A stretch of 64,000 nt of DNA from Streptomyces sp. NBC_01351 (GTDB lineage Bacteria; Actinomycetota; Actinomycetes; Streptomycetales; Streptomycetaceae), in assembly GCF_036237315.1 (NCBI RefSeq), contig NZ_CP108356.1, positions 5,275,501-5,339,500 on the forward strand, written 5' to 3'. Position 1 is the stretch's first letter. Every line of letters starts with the position of its first letter. Below are positions 15,043 through 24,435 of the stretch, one piece after another. Below the pieces are notes generated by a model that searched no databases, was not told where the DNA came from, and was given only the letters and a program-made list of their open reading frames with translations. Position numbers and translations under genes: made by a program.

Positions 15043-16683
15043 ATGGACCTGATCCCCGTACCCCGAGTTGCCCGATTCGACGAGGGCGGGCGCCGCTACG
15101 CGTTCGGCCCCGACCCCGTCCTCGCCGCCGGACCCGGTACCGAGGGCGTGGCGCGGCTGGTCCGCCGGGAGCTGGGCGCGGCCACCGGCTGGAGCCTGCC
15201 GCCCGCGGGGCCCGGCGCGGCCGGGGACGTGACGCTGCGCCTGGCACCGGAGGACGGGGAGCGGCTGGGCTCCGAGGCGTACGGGATCACCGTGGACGCC
15301 ACGGGCGTCGAACTGGTCGGCGCGAGCGAGGCCGGGCTGTTCTGGGCCTTCCAGACGCTGCGTCAGCTGCTCGGGCCGGACGCCTACCGCAAGGCGCCGC
15401 CGCCCGGGCGGGTGTGGAGCCTGCCCTGCGTACGGATCGCCGACAGCCCGCGGTTCGGGTGGCGGGGGCTGATGCTGGACGTGGCCCGGCACTTCATGCC
15501 CAAGGACGGGGTGTTGCGCTACATCGACCTGATCGCCGCGCACAAGCTCAACGTGCTGCACCTGCACCTGACGGACGACCAGGGCTGGCGGGTCGAGATC
15601 AAGCGGTACCCGAAGCTGACCGAGGTCGGCGCGTGGCGGGCGCGCAGCCGGTGGGGGCACCGGGCCTCGCCGCTGTGGAAGGAGACCCCGCACGGCGGCT
15701 TCTACACCCAGGACGACATCCGCGAGATCGTCGCGTACGCCGCCGAGCGGCACGTACGGGTGGTCCCGGAGATCGACGTACCGGGACATTCGCAGGCCGC
15801 GATCGCCGCGTACCCGGAGCTGGGGAACACCGACGTGGTCGACACCTCGGCGCTGGCGGTGTGGGACGACTGGGGGATCAACGAGAACGTCCTCGCCCCG
15901 ACCGAGGCCGTGGTGCGCTTCTACGAGGGCGTGTTCGAGGAGCTGCTGGAGCTGTTCCCGGTGGAGGTGTCGCCCTTCGTGCACGTGGGCGGGGACGAGT
16001 GCCCCAAGGAGCAGTGGCGGGCCTCCGCGATCGCGCAGGAGCGGATCCGGGAGCTGGGGGTGGACGGGGAGGACGGGCTGCAGTCCTGGTTCATCCGGCA
16101 CTTCGACGGCTGGCTCGCCAAACGCGGCCGGCGGCTGATCGGCTGGGACGAGATCCTGGAGGGCGGGCTGGCCGACGGCGCCGCCGTCTCCTCGTGGCGG
16201 GGCTACGCGGGCGGGATCGCCGCCGCCGAGGCCGGGCATGACGTGGTGATGTGCCCCCAGGAGCAGGTGTACCTGGACCACCGTCAGGCGGGCGGCGAGG
16301 ACGAGCCGATGCCGATCGGGTACGTGCGCACGCTGGAGGATGTGTACCGGTTTGAGCCGGTACCGCCGAAGATGTCGGAGGAGGTCGCCGCCCGGGTTCT
16401 GGGCGCGCAGGCCAACGTGTGGACCGAGGTGATGGAGGACCGGGGGCGGGTCGACTACCAGACGTTCCCCCGGCTCGCGGCCTTCGCCGAGGTGGTGTGG
16501 TCGCGGCAGCCCGCCCCGGAAGAGCGCGACTTCGCCTCCTTCGAGCGCCGGATGGCGGCGGCGCACTACGCGCGGCTGGACGCGCTCGGGGTCGACTACC
16601 GGCCGCCGGGCGGGCCGTTGCCGTGGCAGCGGCGGCCGGGGGTGCTGGGGCGCCCCATCGAGGGTGAGCCCCCGATCGCGTGA
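15043..16683 (+). CDS. Beta-N-acetylhexosaminidase, glycoside hydrolase family 20
   Basis: This 546-residue GH20 enzyme has an N-terminal GH20b-like domain (~1-130) and a TIM-barrel catalytic domain starting RFGWRGLMLDVARHFMPKDG. It contains LHLHLTDDQGWRVEIKRYP and the catalytic pair Asp318-Glu319 in HVGGDECPKEQW. It removes terminal GlcNAc/GalNAc from chitooligosaccharides or glycans by substrate-assisted catalysis. No signal peptide is visible, so it probably acts in the cytoplasm on imported oligosaccharides, fitting the GlcNAc transport genes later in the window. ATG 15043 is favoured over a poor in-frame start at 15004. Confidence 0.93.
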   Translation: MDLIPVPRVARFDEGGRRYAFGPDPVLAAGPGTEGVARLVRRELGAATGWSLPPAGPGAAGDVTLRLAPEDGERLGSEAYGITVDATGVELVGASEAGLFWAFQTLRQLLGPDAYRKAPPPGRVWSLPCVRIADSPRFGWRGLMLDVARHFMPKDGVLRYIDLIAAHKLNVLHLHLTDDQGWRVEIKRYPKLTEVGAWRARSRWGHRASPLWKETPHGGFYTQDDIREIVAYAAERHVRVVPEIDVPGHSQAAIAAYPELGNTDVVDTSALAVWDDWGINENVLAPTEAVVRFYEGVFEELLELFPVEVSPFVHVGGDECPKEQWRASAIAQERIRELGVDGEDGLQSWFIRHFDGWLAKRGRRLIGWDEILEGGLADGAAVSSWRGYAGGIAAAEAGHDVVMCPQEQVYLDHRQAGGEDEPMPIGYVRTLEDVYRFEPVPPKMSEEVAARVLGAQANVWTEVMEDRGRVDYQTFPRLAAFAEVVWSRQPAPEERDFASFERRMAAAHYARLDALGVDYRPPGGPLPWQRRPGVLGRPIEGEPPIA

Positions 16684-17000
16684 AGCGGCGGGCGGTGACC
16701 GGGCCGTGACCGTGCGGTGGTCGGGCGGTGGCCGCCCGGCGTTCGTACGGCGCCGGGAATCGGAACTCTGTCTCGTTTTCCTCCTATACGGGGAAAAACG
16801 GGCCATCGGGGAAGAGGCCCGGCGAAGGCCGCGAGACGGCAGGTGAGAGGCCCGACCGCCCCCGGGCTCCGCCCCGGCAGACCCTCGGGGCGGGCGGCCC
16901 GGAAGATGTGCCAGAGTTGCCACGTCCCGGCGGTGAGCACGTACCGTACGGCGGACAGGCGTGAGCGCCGGGACCGGGACATCGGGAAGGGGCAGCTGGG
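16684..17000. other. Intergenic region between GH20 and the xanthine dehydrogenase operon
   Basis: I see no gene in these 317 bp. A locally AT-richer patch near 16768-16802 contains an inverted repeat CGTTTTCC / GGAAAAACG (one extra base), the only noticeable structure. The promoter of the downstream operon presumably lies here but could not be assigned. Confidence 0.5.
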
Positions 17001-17909
17001 TTGACCACGCACGCACCGCACGCACTGGACTCACCTCAGGGGCCGCAGGGCCCGCACGCGGCGCAGTCCGTGACGCTGCCGGTCTCGCTCGACGAGGCCG
17101 TGGCGGCGCTCACCGCCATGCCCGCCGCCGTGCCCGTGGCCGGCGGCACCGACCTCATGGCCGCCGTCAACGCCGGGCAGCTGCGGCCCGCCGCGCTGGT
17201 GGGCCTCGGCCGGATCAACGAGATCCGCGGCTGGCAGTACCAGGACGGCCACGCGCTGCTCGGCGCCGGCCTCACCCACGCACGGATGGGGCGGCCGGAT
17301 TTCGCCGCCCTGATCCCCGCCCTGGCGGCCGCCGCGCGCGCCGCCGGGCCCCCGCAGATCCGCAACGCGGGCACCCTCGGCGGGAACATCGCCACGGCCG
17401 CGCCCACGGGTGACGCACTCCCCGTGCTGGCCGCGCTGGAGGCGGTGCTCCTGGTCGTCGGTCCGCTCGGTCAGCGCGAGATCCCGGTGTCGCACCTGCT
17501 GGCCGGCCGGGAGATGCTGCGGCCCGGAGAGCTGATCGGCTTCGTCCGGGTGCCGCTGCTGCACGCGCCGCAGGTGTTCCTGAAGGCCACGGGGCGTACG
17601 GGTCCGGGGCGCGCGGTCGCGTCCGTGGGACTCGTACTGGACCCGGCGCGCCGGGGAGTGCGCTGCGCGATCGGAGCGGTGGCCCCGATGCCGCTGCGGC
17701 CGCTGGAGGCCGAGCAGTGGGTGGCCTCGCTGATCGACTGGGACGGCGACCGGAGCCTGGCCCCCGAGGCGCTGGAGGCCTTCGGCGAGTACGTCGGGGC
17801 GGCCTGCGTGCCCGACCAGGGGGAACCGGTGGCTCCCGGTGTACTGCATCTGCGGCGGACGGTGGCCGTGCTGGCGCGCAGGGCCCTGGGGAGGGCGCTG
17901 ACCTCATGA
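17001..17909 (+). CDS. Xanthine dehydrogenase-type FAD-binding subunit
   Basis: This 302-residue medium subunit of the molybdenum hydroxylase family has the FAD-binding PVAGGTDLMAAVNAGQLRP motif and the second flavin motif RNAGTLGGNIATAAPTGD, ending with the CO-dehydrogenase-flavoprotein C-terminal domain. It passes electrons between the iron-sulfur and FAD centres. The TTG at 17001 follows a GAAGGGG-type site; Streptomyces uses TTG rarely, and a later start would cut into only a low-complexity tail. Its stop overlaps the next start (ATGA), indicating translational coupling. Confidence 0.92.
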   Translation: MTTHAPHALDSPQGPQGPHAAQSVTLPVSLDEAVAALTAMPAAVPVAGGTDLMAAVNAGQLRPAALVGLGRINEIRGWQYQDGHALLGAGLTHARMGRPDFAALIPALAAAARAAGPPQIRNAGTLGGNIATAAPTGDALPVLAALEAVLLVVGPLGQREIPVSHLLAGREMLRPGELIGFVRVPLLHAPQVFLKATGRTGPGRAVASVGLVLDPARRGVRCAIGAVAPMPLRPLEAEQWVASLIDWDGDRSLAPEALEAFGEYVGAACVPDQGEPVAPGVLHLRRTVAVLARRALGRALTS

Positions 17910-19984
17910 GCGAGAACGAGAACGAGAACGTGACCCAGGGGAACGCGAACGGAACGGCGGGCTGGGGCTGGGAACCCGTCCCGCAGGGCGGCGAGTACGA
18001 CTCGGACGCCACGGCCTTCGTGAAGCTGCCGCAGGACATGCTGGACGCGCTCGGCACGGGGGAGCCCCTCGCGGCGCCCGGGCACGGGTACGTGCCGCCG
18101 CCGATGATCGTGCCGCTGGGCTCGGTCAGTACGGATCCGGCCGCCACCGGGACCTGGACGATCCCGGTGCAGTGGCCCGAGGCGGGGGGCTCCGCCCCGG
18201 CCGACTCGGGTCAGGTTCCCGCGGGCGGGCCCGCTCCGGTGGGCGGGCCGATCCCGGCGTCGATCCCGATCCCGGCGGCGGTGGCGGCGGCGTTCGCCGA
18301 GGCCGAGCCGGAGCAAGCGCCGGCGCAGGCCCACGATCCCGGGGCGACGGCGGAGTGGCGGTTCCACGAGGAGGCCTCGACGACGGGGCAGTGGGCGATG
18401 CCCGCCTACTCGGACTACTCCGAGGGGTCCGGGTTCCCGGGAGTCCCCGGAGCCCCCGGAGTCCCCGAAGTTCCCGAACAGCAAGGCGATTTCCGGCCGT
18501 CTCCGAGCGCGCTGGACGCCGACTGGAGCCAGGCCCCGGCGACCCTGCCGGGCGGCGCACCGGCCCCTTGGGCCTACCTGACGCAGGACACGGGCGCGGA
18601 CGCGGGTGCGGACGCCGGCGTGCTGCCCGGCACCGACGAGGCCGCGGCCGCCTCGGCCGCCGCTGCCGCCGCCACCGCGGCGACCGCCGGACGGCTGCTC
18701 GGCGGCCCCGGAGTGGGCACCGCGCCGCGCGGGCCGCGGGTGCTGGGTGGACCCGGTGTGGGCACCCCGCTCCCGGAGGAGCCGGCGCACCAGGCGCCGC
18801 ACGACATCGAGGCCGCCCACGGCTCGGCGCAGGAGCCGGCCGAGGGGGCGCGGGGTGCTGAGCACGGGGGGTCCGCGGAGTTCTCGAACTTCGCGGCATT
18901 CGGCGGGCACGCGGGGCACGGGAGCTTCGAGGGGCACGCGGAGCACGCGGGTCACGAGGGTCGTACGGGGCACGCGGAGTTCGGTGAGCGCGCGGAGTTC
19001 GCGCCGGCCGGGAGCACTGACGGTCAGGGCTTCTCGGCCTTCGGGCACGCGGTGGCGCCTGCTGCGGCGGAGCACGTGCAGGCGGAGGCCGTCCAGCCGG
19101 AGGCCGCCGTGGCCGCGCCCGAGCCGGTCGGGGCCGCCCAGGTGGAGCCCGCCGCGGCCGTGCCCGCCGCGGCCGAGCCCGTCGCGATGGAGGCCGAGCC
19201 GGTGGAACCCGCCGGGGCCACCGGGACCGGCGGGCCCGAGCCGGAGGGTGTCGACGCCGAGGGTGCCGGCCCCGGCGGAGCCGGCACGGCCCCGGCGGAC
19301 GACGCCGCCGCGCCCGCGCCGGACGCGGACACCGCCGACAGCGCACTGTCACTCCCGGGCGAGGACACCACCGGAGGTGTCCCGGCCGAGGGGCCGACGT
19401 ACGAAGAAGAGAACGAGCACCCGCAGGCCTCCTACGTCCTGCGCGTGAACGGCGCCGACCGCCCCGTCACTGGCGCCTGGATCGGCGAGTCCCTGCTCTA
19501 CGTGCTGCGCGAGCGCCTCGGCCTCGCCGGCGCCAAGGACGGCTGCTCGCAGGGCGAATGCGGCGCCTGCGCCGTGCAGGTCGACGGCCGGCTCGTCGCC
19601 TCCTGCCTGGTCCCGGCGGCGACGGCGGCGGGCAGCGAGGTCCGCACCGTCGAAGGTCTCGCGACGGACGGGGAACTCTCGGACGTGCAGCAGGCGTTGT
19701 GCAGGTCGGGTGCGGTGCAGTGCGGGTTCTGCGTGCCCGGCATGGCGATGACCATCCACGACCTGCTGGAGGGCAACCACGCCCCCAGCGAGCTGGAGAC
19801 CCGCCAGGCGCTCTGCGGCAACCTCTGCCGCTGCTCCGGCTACGCCGGGGTCGTCGACGCCGTGCGCGAGGTCGTCGCCGAGCGCGAGGCGGCCGCCGCC
19901 GAGCACGCGGCATCGCCGGAGCCGCGTATTCCGCACCAGGCAGGCCCCGGCGAGGGCGGCATCCACCACGGAGGCACGGCGTGA
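17906..19984 (+). CDS. Xanthine dehydrogenase-type [2Fe-2S] subunit with ~505-residue low-complexity N-terminal extension
   Basis: The last ~180 residues are a normal small subunit. A plant-ferredoxin-like cluster uses Cys547, Cys552 and Cys555 (GCSQGECGACAVQ) plus the Cys of VASCLVP, and the second cluster has CGFCVPGMAM and CGNLCRCSGY. Family members are usually 150-200 residues, but this one is 692. The first ~505 residues are Ala/Pro/Gly/Glu-rich and include a His/Gly-rich patch (GHAEHAGHEGRTGHAEF). Codon bias and the two overlaps (ATGA at 17906, GTGA at 19981) argue that the whole frame is translated. Its function is unknown; it may be disordered or a fused interaction segment. Confidence 0.88.
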   Translation: MSENENENVTQGNANGTAGWGWEPVPQGGEYDSDATAFVKLPQDMLDALGTGEPLAAPGHGYVPPPMIVPLGSVSTDPAATGTWTIPVQWPEAGGSAPADSGQVPAGGPAPVGGPIPASIPIPAAVAAAFAEAEPEQAPAQAHDPGATAEWRFHEEASTTGQWAMPAYSDYSEGSGFPGVPGAPGVPEVPEQQGDFRPSPSALDADWSQAPATLPGGAPAPWAYLTQDTGADAGADAGVLPGTDEAAAASAAAAAATAATAGRLLGGPGVGTAPRGPRVLGGPGVGTPLPEEPAHQAPHDIEAAHGSAQEPAEGARGAEHGGSAEFSNFAAFGGHAGHGSFEGHAEHAGHEGRTGHAEFGERAEFAPAGSTDGQGFSAFGHAVAPAAAEHVQAEAVQPEAAVAAPEPVGAAQVEPAAAVPAAAEPVAMEAEPVEPAGATGTGGPEPEGVDAEGAGPGGAGTAPADDAAAPAPDADTADSALSLPGEDTTGGVPAEGPTYEEENEHPQASYVLRVNGADRPVTGAWIGESLLYVLRERLGLAGAKDGCSQGECGACAVQVDGRLVASCLVPAATAAGSEVRTVEGLATDGELSDVQQALCRSGAVQCGFCVPGMAMTIHDLLEGNHAPSELETRQALCGNLCRCSGYAGVVDAVREVVAEREAAAAEHAASPEPRIPHQAGPGEGGIHHGGTA

Positions 19985-22323
19985 GCGGGCAGGACGCGGC
20001 GACCGCGACGACGGCGCTGAACACGACGGTGACCGCCCTGGCGGCGTCGGCCGAGAACCCGGACCACCAGGTCCCGTCCGGAATCGGCGCCTCCGTCCCC
20101 GCCGCGGACACCCGGGCCAAGACCGAGGGCACCTTCCCCTACGCCGCCGACCTGTGGGCCGAGGGACTCCTGTGGGCGGCCGTGCTGCGCTCCCCGCACG
20201 CCCACGCCCGGATCCTCTCCATCGACACCACGGCCGCCGCCGCGATGCCCGGCGTCCGCGCCGTCGTCACCCACGCCGACGTCCCCGGCGCCACCACGCA
20301 CGGCCGCCGGATCGCGGACCGTCCCGTCTTCGCGCACGACGTCGTACGCCACCACGGCGAGCCGATCGCCGCCGTCGCCGCCGACCACCCCGACACGGCA
20401 CGCCTCGCCGCGGCCGCCATCGCCGTCGAGTACGAGCTCCTCGACGCGGTGACCGACCCCGAGCAGGCCTTCGGTGCCCCCGCCCTGCACCCCGACGGCA
20501 ACCTCATCCGGCACATCCCGCTGCGCTACGGCGACCCGGAGGCCACCGGCGAGGTCGTCGTCGAGGGCCTCTACCGGATCGGCCGCCAGGACCCGGCGCC
20601 CATCGGCGCCGAGGCCGGGCTGGCCGTACCGCGCCCCGACGGCGGCGTGGAGCTGTACACCGCCTCCACCGACCCGCACACCGACCGCGACCTGGCCGCC
20701 GCCTGCTTCGGCCTCGAACCGGACCGGGTGCGCGTGGTCGTCACCGGAGTCCCGGGCGCGACGGCCGACCGCGAGGACGCCGCCTTCCAGCTCCCGCTGG
20801 GCCTGCTCGCCCTGCGCACGGGCTGCCCGGTCAAGCTGGCCGCGACCCGCGAGGAGTCCTTCCTCGGCCACACCCACCGCCACCCGACCCTCCTCCGCTA
20901 CCGCCACCACGCGGACGCGGAGGGCCGGCTCGTCAAGGTCGAGGCGCAGATCCTGATGGACGCGGGCGCGTACGCGGACGCCTCCTCGGAGTCGCTGGCG
21001 GCGGCGGTGGCCTTCGCCTGCGGCCCGTACGTGGTCCCGCACGCCTTCGTCGAAGGCTGGGCGGTCCGCACGAACAACCCGCCGTCGGGTCACGTCCGCG
21101 GCGAGGGCGCGATGCAGGTCTGCGCCGCGTACGAGGGCCAGATGGACAAACTGGCCGCCGCCCTCGGCATCGACGGCGCGGAACTGCGCATGCGCAACGT
21201 CCTGGCCACGGGCGACCTCCTCCCCACCGGCCAGACGGTCACCTGCCCGGCCCCGGTCGCCGAACTCCTCCGCGCGGTCCGCGACTTCGACCTGCCCTCG
21301 CTCCCGAAGGACACCCCGGAGGACGAGTGGCTGCTGCCGGGCGGCCCGGAGGGCGCGGGCGAGCCGGGCGCGGTGCGGCGGGGCGTCGGCTACGGCGTGG
21401 GCATGGTCCACATGCTCGGCGCGGAGGGCGCCGACGAGGTCGCGACGGCCACCGTCAAGGTGGTCAACGGCGCGGCGACGGTCATCTGCGCGGCAGTGGA
21501 CACGGGCCAGGGCTTCTCCACCCTCGCCCGCCAGATCGTCCAGGAGGTCCTGGGCGTCGGCGAGGTGACGACGGCTCCGGTCGACACGGACCAGCCGCCG
21601 GCGGGCCCGTCGGCCCACGGCCGCCACACCTGGGTCTCGGGCGGCGCGGTCGAGCGTGCGGCCAAAATGGTCCGCACCCAGCTCCTCCAGCCCATGGCCC
21701 ACAAACTCGGCATGTCCACGGAGCTCCTCCAGATCGCGGACGGCCGGATCACCTCGTACGACGGCGCGTTCTCCATGACGGTGGCGGAGGCCATAGAGGG
21801 CAAGGAGCTCTGGGCTACGGCCCAGTGCCGCCCCCACCCCACGGAACCCCTCGACGGCGACGGCCAGGGCGACGCCTTCGTCGGCCTCGCCTTCTGCGCG
21901 ATCCGCGCGGTGGTCGACGTCGACATCGAGCTCGGCTCGGTGCGCGTGGTCGAGCTCGCGGTGGCCCAGGACGTGGGCCGCATCCTCAACCCCCGCCAGC
22001 TGGAAGCCCGTATCGAAGCGGGAGTCACCCAGGGCGTGGGCGCGGCCCTGACGGAGAACCTCCGCACGGTTTCGGGCCTGGTCCGCCACCCCGACCTGAC
22101 GGGCTACGCCCTGCCGACCGCGCTGGACGCGCCGGTGGTCCGCATCGTCAAGCTGGTCGAGGAACGGGACGTGGTGGCCCCGTTCGGAGCGAAGGCCGCG
22201 AGCGCGGTCCCCGTGGTGACGGCCCCCGCGGCGGTAGCCTCGGCGGTGCGGGCGGCCACGGGCCGCCCGGTGAACAGGCTCCCGATCAGGCCGTCGGCGG
22301 CAGTCGCCGTGCCCAACTCGTGA
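19981..22323 (+). CDS. Xanthine dehydrogenase-type molybdopterin-binding large subunit
   Basis: The 780-residue catalytic subunit begins with a short variable segment, then the aldehyde oxidase/xanthine dehydrogenase a/b hammerhead domain (TRAKTEGTFPYAADLWAEGLLWAAVLRSPHAHARI). The molybdopterin-binding domain follows, with RTNNPPSGHVRGEGAMQVCAAYEGQMDKLA and VVELAVAQDVGRILNPRQLEARIEAGVTQGVGAAL. It would hydroxylate a purine or related heterocycle. GTG 19981 overlaps the upstream stop, so all three subunits form one operon. Xanthine is the likeliest substrate, but sequence alone does not settle this. Confidence 0.92.
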   Translation: MSGQDAATATTALNTTVTALAASAENPDHQVPSGIGASVPAADTRAKTEGTFPYAADLWAEGLLWAAVLRSPHAHARILSIDTTAAAAMPGVRAVVTHADVPGATTHGRRIADRPVFAHDVVRHHGEPIAAVAADHPDTARLAAAAIAVEYELLDAVTDPEQAFGAPALHPDGNLIRHIPLRYGDPEATGEVVVEGLYRIGRQDPAPIGAEAGLAVPRPDGGVELYTASTDPHTDRDLAAACFGLEPDRVRVVVTGVPGATADREDAAFQLPLGLLALRTGCPVKLAATREESFLGHTHRHPTLLRYRHHADAEGRLVKVEAQILMDAGAYADASSESLAAAVAFACGPYVVPHAFVEGWAVRTNNPPSGHVRGEGAMQVCAAYEGQMDKLAAALGIDGAELRMRNVLATGDLLPTGQTVTCPAPVAELLRAVRDFDLPSLPKDTPEDEWLLPGGPEGAGEPGAVRRGVGYGVGMVHMLGAEGADEVATATVKVVNGAATVICAAVDTGQGFSTLARQIVQEVLGVGEVTTAPVDTDQPPAGPSAHGRHTWVSGGAVERAAKMVRTQLLQPMAHKLGMSTELLQIADGRITSYDGAFSMTVAEAIEGKELWATAQCRPHPTEPLDGDGQGDAFVGLAFCAIRAVVDVDIELGSVRVVELAVAQDVGRILNPRQLEARIEAGVTQGVGAALTENLRTVSGLVRHPDLTGYALPTALDAPVVRIVKLVEERDVVAPFGAKAASAVPVVTAPAAVASAVRAATGRPVNRLPIRPSAAVAVPNS

Positions 22324-22337
22324 CCGTGTGACCCGCA

Positions 22338-22385
22338 TTGCACGTGCAACCCGGACTTGGGGCTGTCGGTGCCGGTCGCTAGAGT
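22338..22385 (+). promoter_or_regulatory. Promoter of the type VII-associated cluster, with a 12-bp palindrome
   Basis: TTGGGG (22357-22362) and TAGAGT (22380-22385) are separated by exactly 17 bp, a good vegetative-type promoter. Just upstream, at 22338-22349, is a perfect palindrome TTGCACGTGCAA that could bind a regulator. The transcript would have a leader of about 100 nt ending in the GGGGAGG ribosome-binding site at 22478-22484. Confidence 0.6.
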
Positions 22386-22489
22386 GATCGGTGAGAGTGT
22401 GCACGTGCGCATGTGAATGCGCGCGAACGGGGACGGGGAGCGGTGCTGGCGCCGCGACTACGGGGAGACGGGGAGTCGGGGAGGCCAAC

Positions 22490-22984
22490 GTGGCACTGAT
22501 GATCGAGCCGGGAATGTTCGGGACGGCGAGCGCGCAAGCGCTGTCTGTCGAGTTCGATTCGCTGAGCGAGTACAAGAGCATGGTGGACGTCCTGCTGGAC
22601 GATCTCGCCGGCTCCCACGCGAACGACAAGAAGCTCGCGGACGGCACCCTGCCGGCGGGCAAGCTCGGCACGGGCTTCCCAGAGGCTGACGCCCTCTTCA
22701 AGTCGTACGACACCGTCATCACGGAGCTGCAGAAGCTGTCGAAGGGGCTGGCGGCGCAGATCGAGGCCCTGGGCATCGCGATCCTGTCGGCGAACAAGGG
22801 CTACGGCGGGGTCGACGAGGAGACGAAGCGGCGCATGGCGACCATCGCCAAGGAGGCGAAGGAGCAGTACGTGCCGGAGCGCGACCCGTGGCTGGAGGAG
22901 CAGCGCCGCCTGAAGGCGACCAACCAGCCGCCGTCCACTGAGACTCCTTCCTCCAACGGCAGCACGTCGGGCGGTGACATCTGA
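22490..22984 (+). CDS. Small helical type VII secretion-associated protein
   Basis: The 164-residue protein has a largely helical, charged core (SVEFDSLSEYKSMVDVLLDDLAGSHANDKKLADG, then TVITELQKLSKGLAAQIEALGIAIL) and a disordered Thr/Ser/Pro/Gly-rich tail. There is no signal peptide or strict WXG motif, but the size, helical content and coupling to a WXG protein (TGATG overlap) suggest an ESX-type partner or substrate. GTG 22490 has GGGGAGG five bases upstream; an ATG three codons later is an alternative. Specific family not recognised. Confidence 0.8.
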   Translation: MALMIEPGMFGTASAQALSVEFDSLSEYKSMVDVLLDDLAGSHANDKKLADGTLPAGKLGTGFPEADALFKSYDTVITELQKLSKGLAAQIEALGIAILSANKGYGGVDEETKRRMATIAKEAKEQYVPERDPWLEEQRRLKATNQPPSTETPSSNGSTSGGDI

Positions 22985-24414
22985 TGGCAACGACTTTTGA
23001 CGGCTACTCGCACCAGCAGCTGCGGGCGATGATCACTTCGATCGACCCGCAGGCGGTGCAGGCGCGGGCGGACCAGCTGAAGAAGGCCTCCGACGACATC
23101 GCCAAGATCGCCGAGAAGCTCAAGCAACACGTGGTGACCGGCTGGGAAGGCGAAGGAGCCACCGCCTTCCAGGAGTGGGTCGGTCGAGCGGGCAACGCGA
23201 CGCTGCGCCTGAGTGACTACAGCAAGACGGGCTCCGAATGGATGGGCCGCGCGGTCCAGCTGATGCACGAGGCCAAGGCGATGCCCGTGGTCGATGCGGA
23301 CGCGACCGCGAACCTCGAGGCGGCCCGAGAGTTCCGCAACGACCCGGACGCCCCGAAGATCGGCGCGGACGCTCAGAAGAAGCTGGACTCGGACCACCGC
23401 GAGGCGGTGCGTCTGATGAACAACCTGGCGCAGTCGTACGAGCAGTCGTCGGGGGAGATGAACAAGGCGGAGATCCCTACGTTTCCACCGCCGCCGGGGG
23501 TTCTCGTACCGAAGGATGTCGATGGCGACACGGCCATTGCCCGCCCTGGAGGCAGCTCCGCACAGGGTGGCTACTCGGGAGGCCCGTCGTACGGCCCCTC
23601 GTCGCCCAGTGGGACCGGTTCCGCGCACGAGCCGGGTTTCGCTCCGGGACAGCAGCCGCAGCCGAACGCCCTGCCTCCGACGGCGGGTCCCGCGCCGGTG
23701 ACCCCGGACCGTGATGTGAACGTGGGCCTCGACACCGTCGGCACTCTCCCGCCCACCACCACGCCTCCGGTGACTACCGGGCCCGGCGGCCCTCTGCCCA
23801 CGGGCCCTAACAGCCCCAATCCTGGCCCCTTTGTCCCGCCCGTTACGGGCCCGCCCATCGGCGGTTTGAAGGGGCCTGGCCCCGTCGGTTTGGGCCCTGT
23901 CGGCCCGATCTCGGGGACGAGCGGTCCCCTCGGCAAGACCGGGCATCTTCCCGGCATGCCCCCGCGTGACAACGGCATCATGGGAGGCCGTCCGGTGACC
24001 ACCAACGGCCCCAGCTCGGGCATCCCGCGGGGCACGGTCATTGGCGAAGGTGCTCAGGCCGGCCGCGGCATGGGCGGCGGTATGGGTCATGGCGTGGGAG
24101 GCTCCCACGGCCCGGGCGGGTCCCCGGTGGGCCGTCGTCTGGCCATGGAATCGGGCGGTGTCGTAGGCGGACGCCAGGCGGGTGCGGGCGGCCGGCTGAC
24201 CCCGGGTGGTCAGCCGTTCACCTCGGGAGGATCAGGTCTCGTGCGCAACGGTTCCGGTGGAGCCGGCGCGGGTGCTATGGGCCACGCGGGTGCGGGCGCC
24301 CGTACACAGGGCAATCGACGTGAGGACCAGGGGGGCAACCGCCCCGACTACCTGGCCGAAGACGAAGAGACCTGGCAGGGCAACCGTCGTGTTGTTCCGC
24401 CGGTGATCGACTGA
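22984..24414 (+). CDS. WXG100-like protein with long Pro/Gly-rich C-terminal region (PPE-like layout)
   Basis: Residues ~1-150 form a helical domain with Trp54-Glu55-Gly56 at the helix turn (VVTGWEGEGATAFQEWVGRAGNATLRL), the WXG signature of type VII substrates. From ~165 onward the protein is Pro/Gly/Thr-rich, with GPGPVGLGPVGPISGTSGP and a GGGMGHGVGGSHGPGG patch, and it ends in an acidic YLAEDEETWQGNRRVVPPVID segment. Total length is 476. In Streptomyces such proteins sit beside ESX or mycosin genes, as here. It is probably exported or surface-associated. Confidence 0.85.
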   Translation: MATTFDGYSHQQLRAMITSIDPQAVQARADQLKKASDDIAKIAEKLKQHVVTGWEGEGATAFQEWVGRAGNATLRLSDYSKTGSEWMGRAVQLMHEAKAMPVVDADATANLEAAREFRNDPDAPKIGADAQKKLDSDHREAVRLMNNLAQSYEQSSGEMNKAEIPTFPPPPGVLVPKDVDGDTAIARPGGSSAQGGYSGGPSYGPSSPSGTGSAHEPGFAPGQQPQPNALPPTAGPAPVTPDRDVNVGLDTVGTLPPTTTPPVTTGPGGPLPTGPNSPNPGPFVPPVTGPPIGGLKGPGPVGLGPVGPISGTSGPLGKTGHLPGMPPRDNGIMGGRPVTTNGPSSGIPRGTVIGEGAQAGRGMGGGMGHGVGGSHGPGGSPVGRRLAMESGGVVGGRQAGAGGRLTPGGQPFTSGGSGLVRNGSGGAGAGAMGHAGAGARTQGNRREDQGGNRPDYLAEDEETWQGNRRVVPPVID

Positions 24415-24435
24415 GCGGAACGGACTTTGTACGGG

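Noticed and set aside
14960..15043. A DasR box in front of the GH20 gene
   Set aside because: No TGGTCT/AGACCA-like core exists; the only structure is the GTTGCGC inverted repeat.
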